This document shows, piece after piece, positions 14,867-15,471 of a DNA stretch of 15,471 bases; position 1 is the stretch's first letter; each line of letters begins with the position of its first letter. Origin of the DNA: an uncultured Rhizobiaceae group bacterium (lineage in GTDB: Bacteria > Pseudomonadota > Alphaproteobacteria > Rhizobiales > Rhizobiaceae); contig CAJQOR010000443.1 in NCBI GenBank assembly GCA_905479965.1, positions 1 through 15,471 on the forward strand, read 5' to 3'. A program made the translations under genes and the position numbers. The notes under the pieces were generated by a model. That model did no database searches. It was not told the DNA's origin and saw only the letters and a program-made list of their open reading frames with translations.

Positions 14867-15471
14867 TTACCCCTTCACACTACCAGCGGTGAGGCCAGCA
14901 ACTAAGAACTTTTCAAACCATAAGAATATCGCAAGCACAGGAACAGTTGCGACAACAGCACCTGCCATTAAATGTTGTCTTGGCACTTCAGATGAGTTGA
15001 GCGAGACAACGCCGCGCGAGAGCGTGAACATGTCTAAATCATCAAGGAACATAAAGGCGAACAAGAACTCATTCCACGCGATCATGAAGACATAAAGCGC
15101 AACAGAGGCTAATGCGGGCAATGACAAAGGCATTGTAATTTTTGCAATCACACCCACGCGCGATAAACCATCCATGAGCCCTGCTTCTTCAAGTTCGCTA
15201 GGTAATCCACGGAAATAACCTTGTAGCATGTAAAGCGCCACGGGGATTGTTGTTGCAGGATAAACAATCAGCAGGCCGGTGAGCGAATTACGTAATCCTG
15301 CTTGCGAGAACACAGCGTAAAGCGGGATTACTAAGACAATCGCCGGAACCATATAAATCAGTAAAATTGACCGCGATAAGAAGACTTGTCCAGGAAAGCG
15401 AAGTCTTGCAACTGCGTAAGCACCCGGCACCGCAAATAACAGCGTGATGACAACCGTTGCGACTGACACAA
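14867..15471 (-). CDS. Carbohydrate ABC permease, MalG/UgpE type, N-terminus cut by window edge
   Basis: About 201 C-terminal residues are visible. The frame is open to the window edge, and a GTG near 15469 falls inside a membrane helix (VSVATVVITLLFAVPGAYAV), so it is not the real start; family members are about 270-300 residues and should begin roughly 70-90 residues upstream. Four to five membrane helices are seen. The EAA coupling motif lies around EEAGLMDGLSRVGVIAKITM (about 97-116 of the visible part), followed by PLSLPAL, then NEFLFAFMFL. The C-terminus, LTAGSVKG, is typical of MalG-type permeases. Its stop is four bases before the glycosidase start, consistent with one operon whose first genes (binding protein, other permease) lie beyond the right edge. 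Confidence 0.92.
   Translation of the reverse strand, partial: VSVATVVITLLFAVPGAYAVARLRFPGQVFLSRSILLIYMVPAIVLVIPLYAVFSQAGLRNSLTGLLIVYPATTIPVALYMLQGYFRGLPSELEEAGLMDGLSRVGVIAKITMPLSLPALASVALYVFMIAWNEFLFAFMFLDDLDMFTLSRGVVSLNSSEVPRQHLMAGAVVATVPVLAIFLWFEKFLVAGLTAGSVKG

Noticed and set aside
1..15471. Mobile element, phage, CRISPR, defence system, tRNA or rRNA.
   Set aside because: No transposase, integrase, terminal repeats, regularly spaced repeats, or RNA-gene-like structures were seen; all genes fit ordinary metabolic or transport families.

Overview
The window looks like a chromosomal stretch from an alphaproteobacterium of moderate GC content (mid-40s percent by eye), perhaps a marine or host-associated member of the Hyphomicrobiales/Rhodobacterales. 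This rests on family composition: a COG0523/DUF1826 pair, CUT1 and nickel/peptide-type ABC transporters, CrgA-like LysR regulators and a BA3436-type luciferase-like oxidoreductase. No rRNA, tRNA, insertion sequence, CRISPR array or phage gene is visible. It is a densely packed metabolic and transport region with no intergenic gap over 200 bases.

Layout. (1) Positions 1-842, minus strand: a Tat-exported metallo-beta-lactamase-fold hydrolase running off the left edge, divergent from a LysR regulator (960-1895); a 14-bp perfect palindrome lies between them. (2) Positions 2091-9555, plus strand: eight genes, all but one junction overlapping by 4-8 bases. They are a COG0523 (CobW/ZigA-like) metallochaperone GTPase, a DUF1826 protein, a nickel/peptide-type substrate-binding protein, two short ABC ATPases, two DppB/DppC-type permeases and an EamA transporter. 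A short GTAAT-N3-ATTAC inverted repeat precedes the first gene. (3) Positions 9558-12451: a second LysR regulator (minus) divergent from a luciferase-like flavin oxidoreductase plus SDR pair (plus), with a nested inverted-repeat structure in the leader. (4) Positions 12509-15471, minus strand: part of a sugar-uptake operon with a MalK/UgpC-type ATPase, a GH63-like (mannosylglycerate/glucosylglycerate hydrolase-type) glycosidase, and the C-terminal part of a CUT1 permease running off the right edge.

How the genes may work together. The most interesting unit is 2091-9555. The chaperone belongs to the subfamily linked to zinc starvation, DUF1826 is its frequent neighbour, and the ABC proteins have Nik/Cnt-like rather than Dpp/Opp-like lengths. 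A reasonable inference is a low-zinc operon importing a metal-ligand complex (opine metallophore-like or amino-acid chelate), with the EamA protein as exporter of a ligand or amino acid. No metallophore biosynthesis gene is present in the window, so the substrate is unproven. The right-hand operon probably imports and cleaves a small glycoside such as a glucosylglycerate- or mannosylglycerate-type compatible solute.
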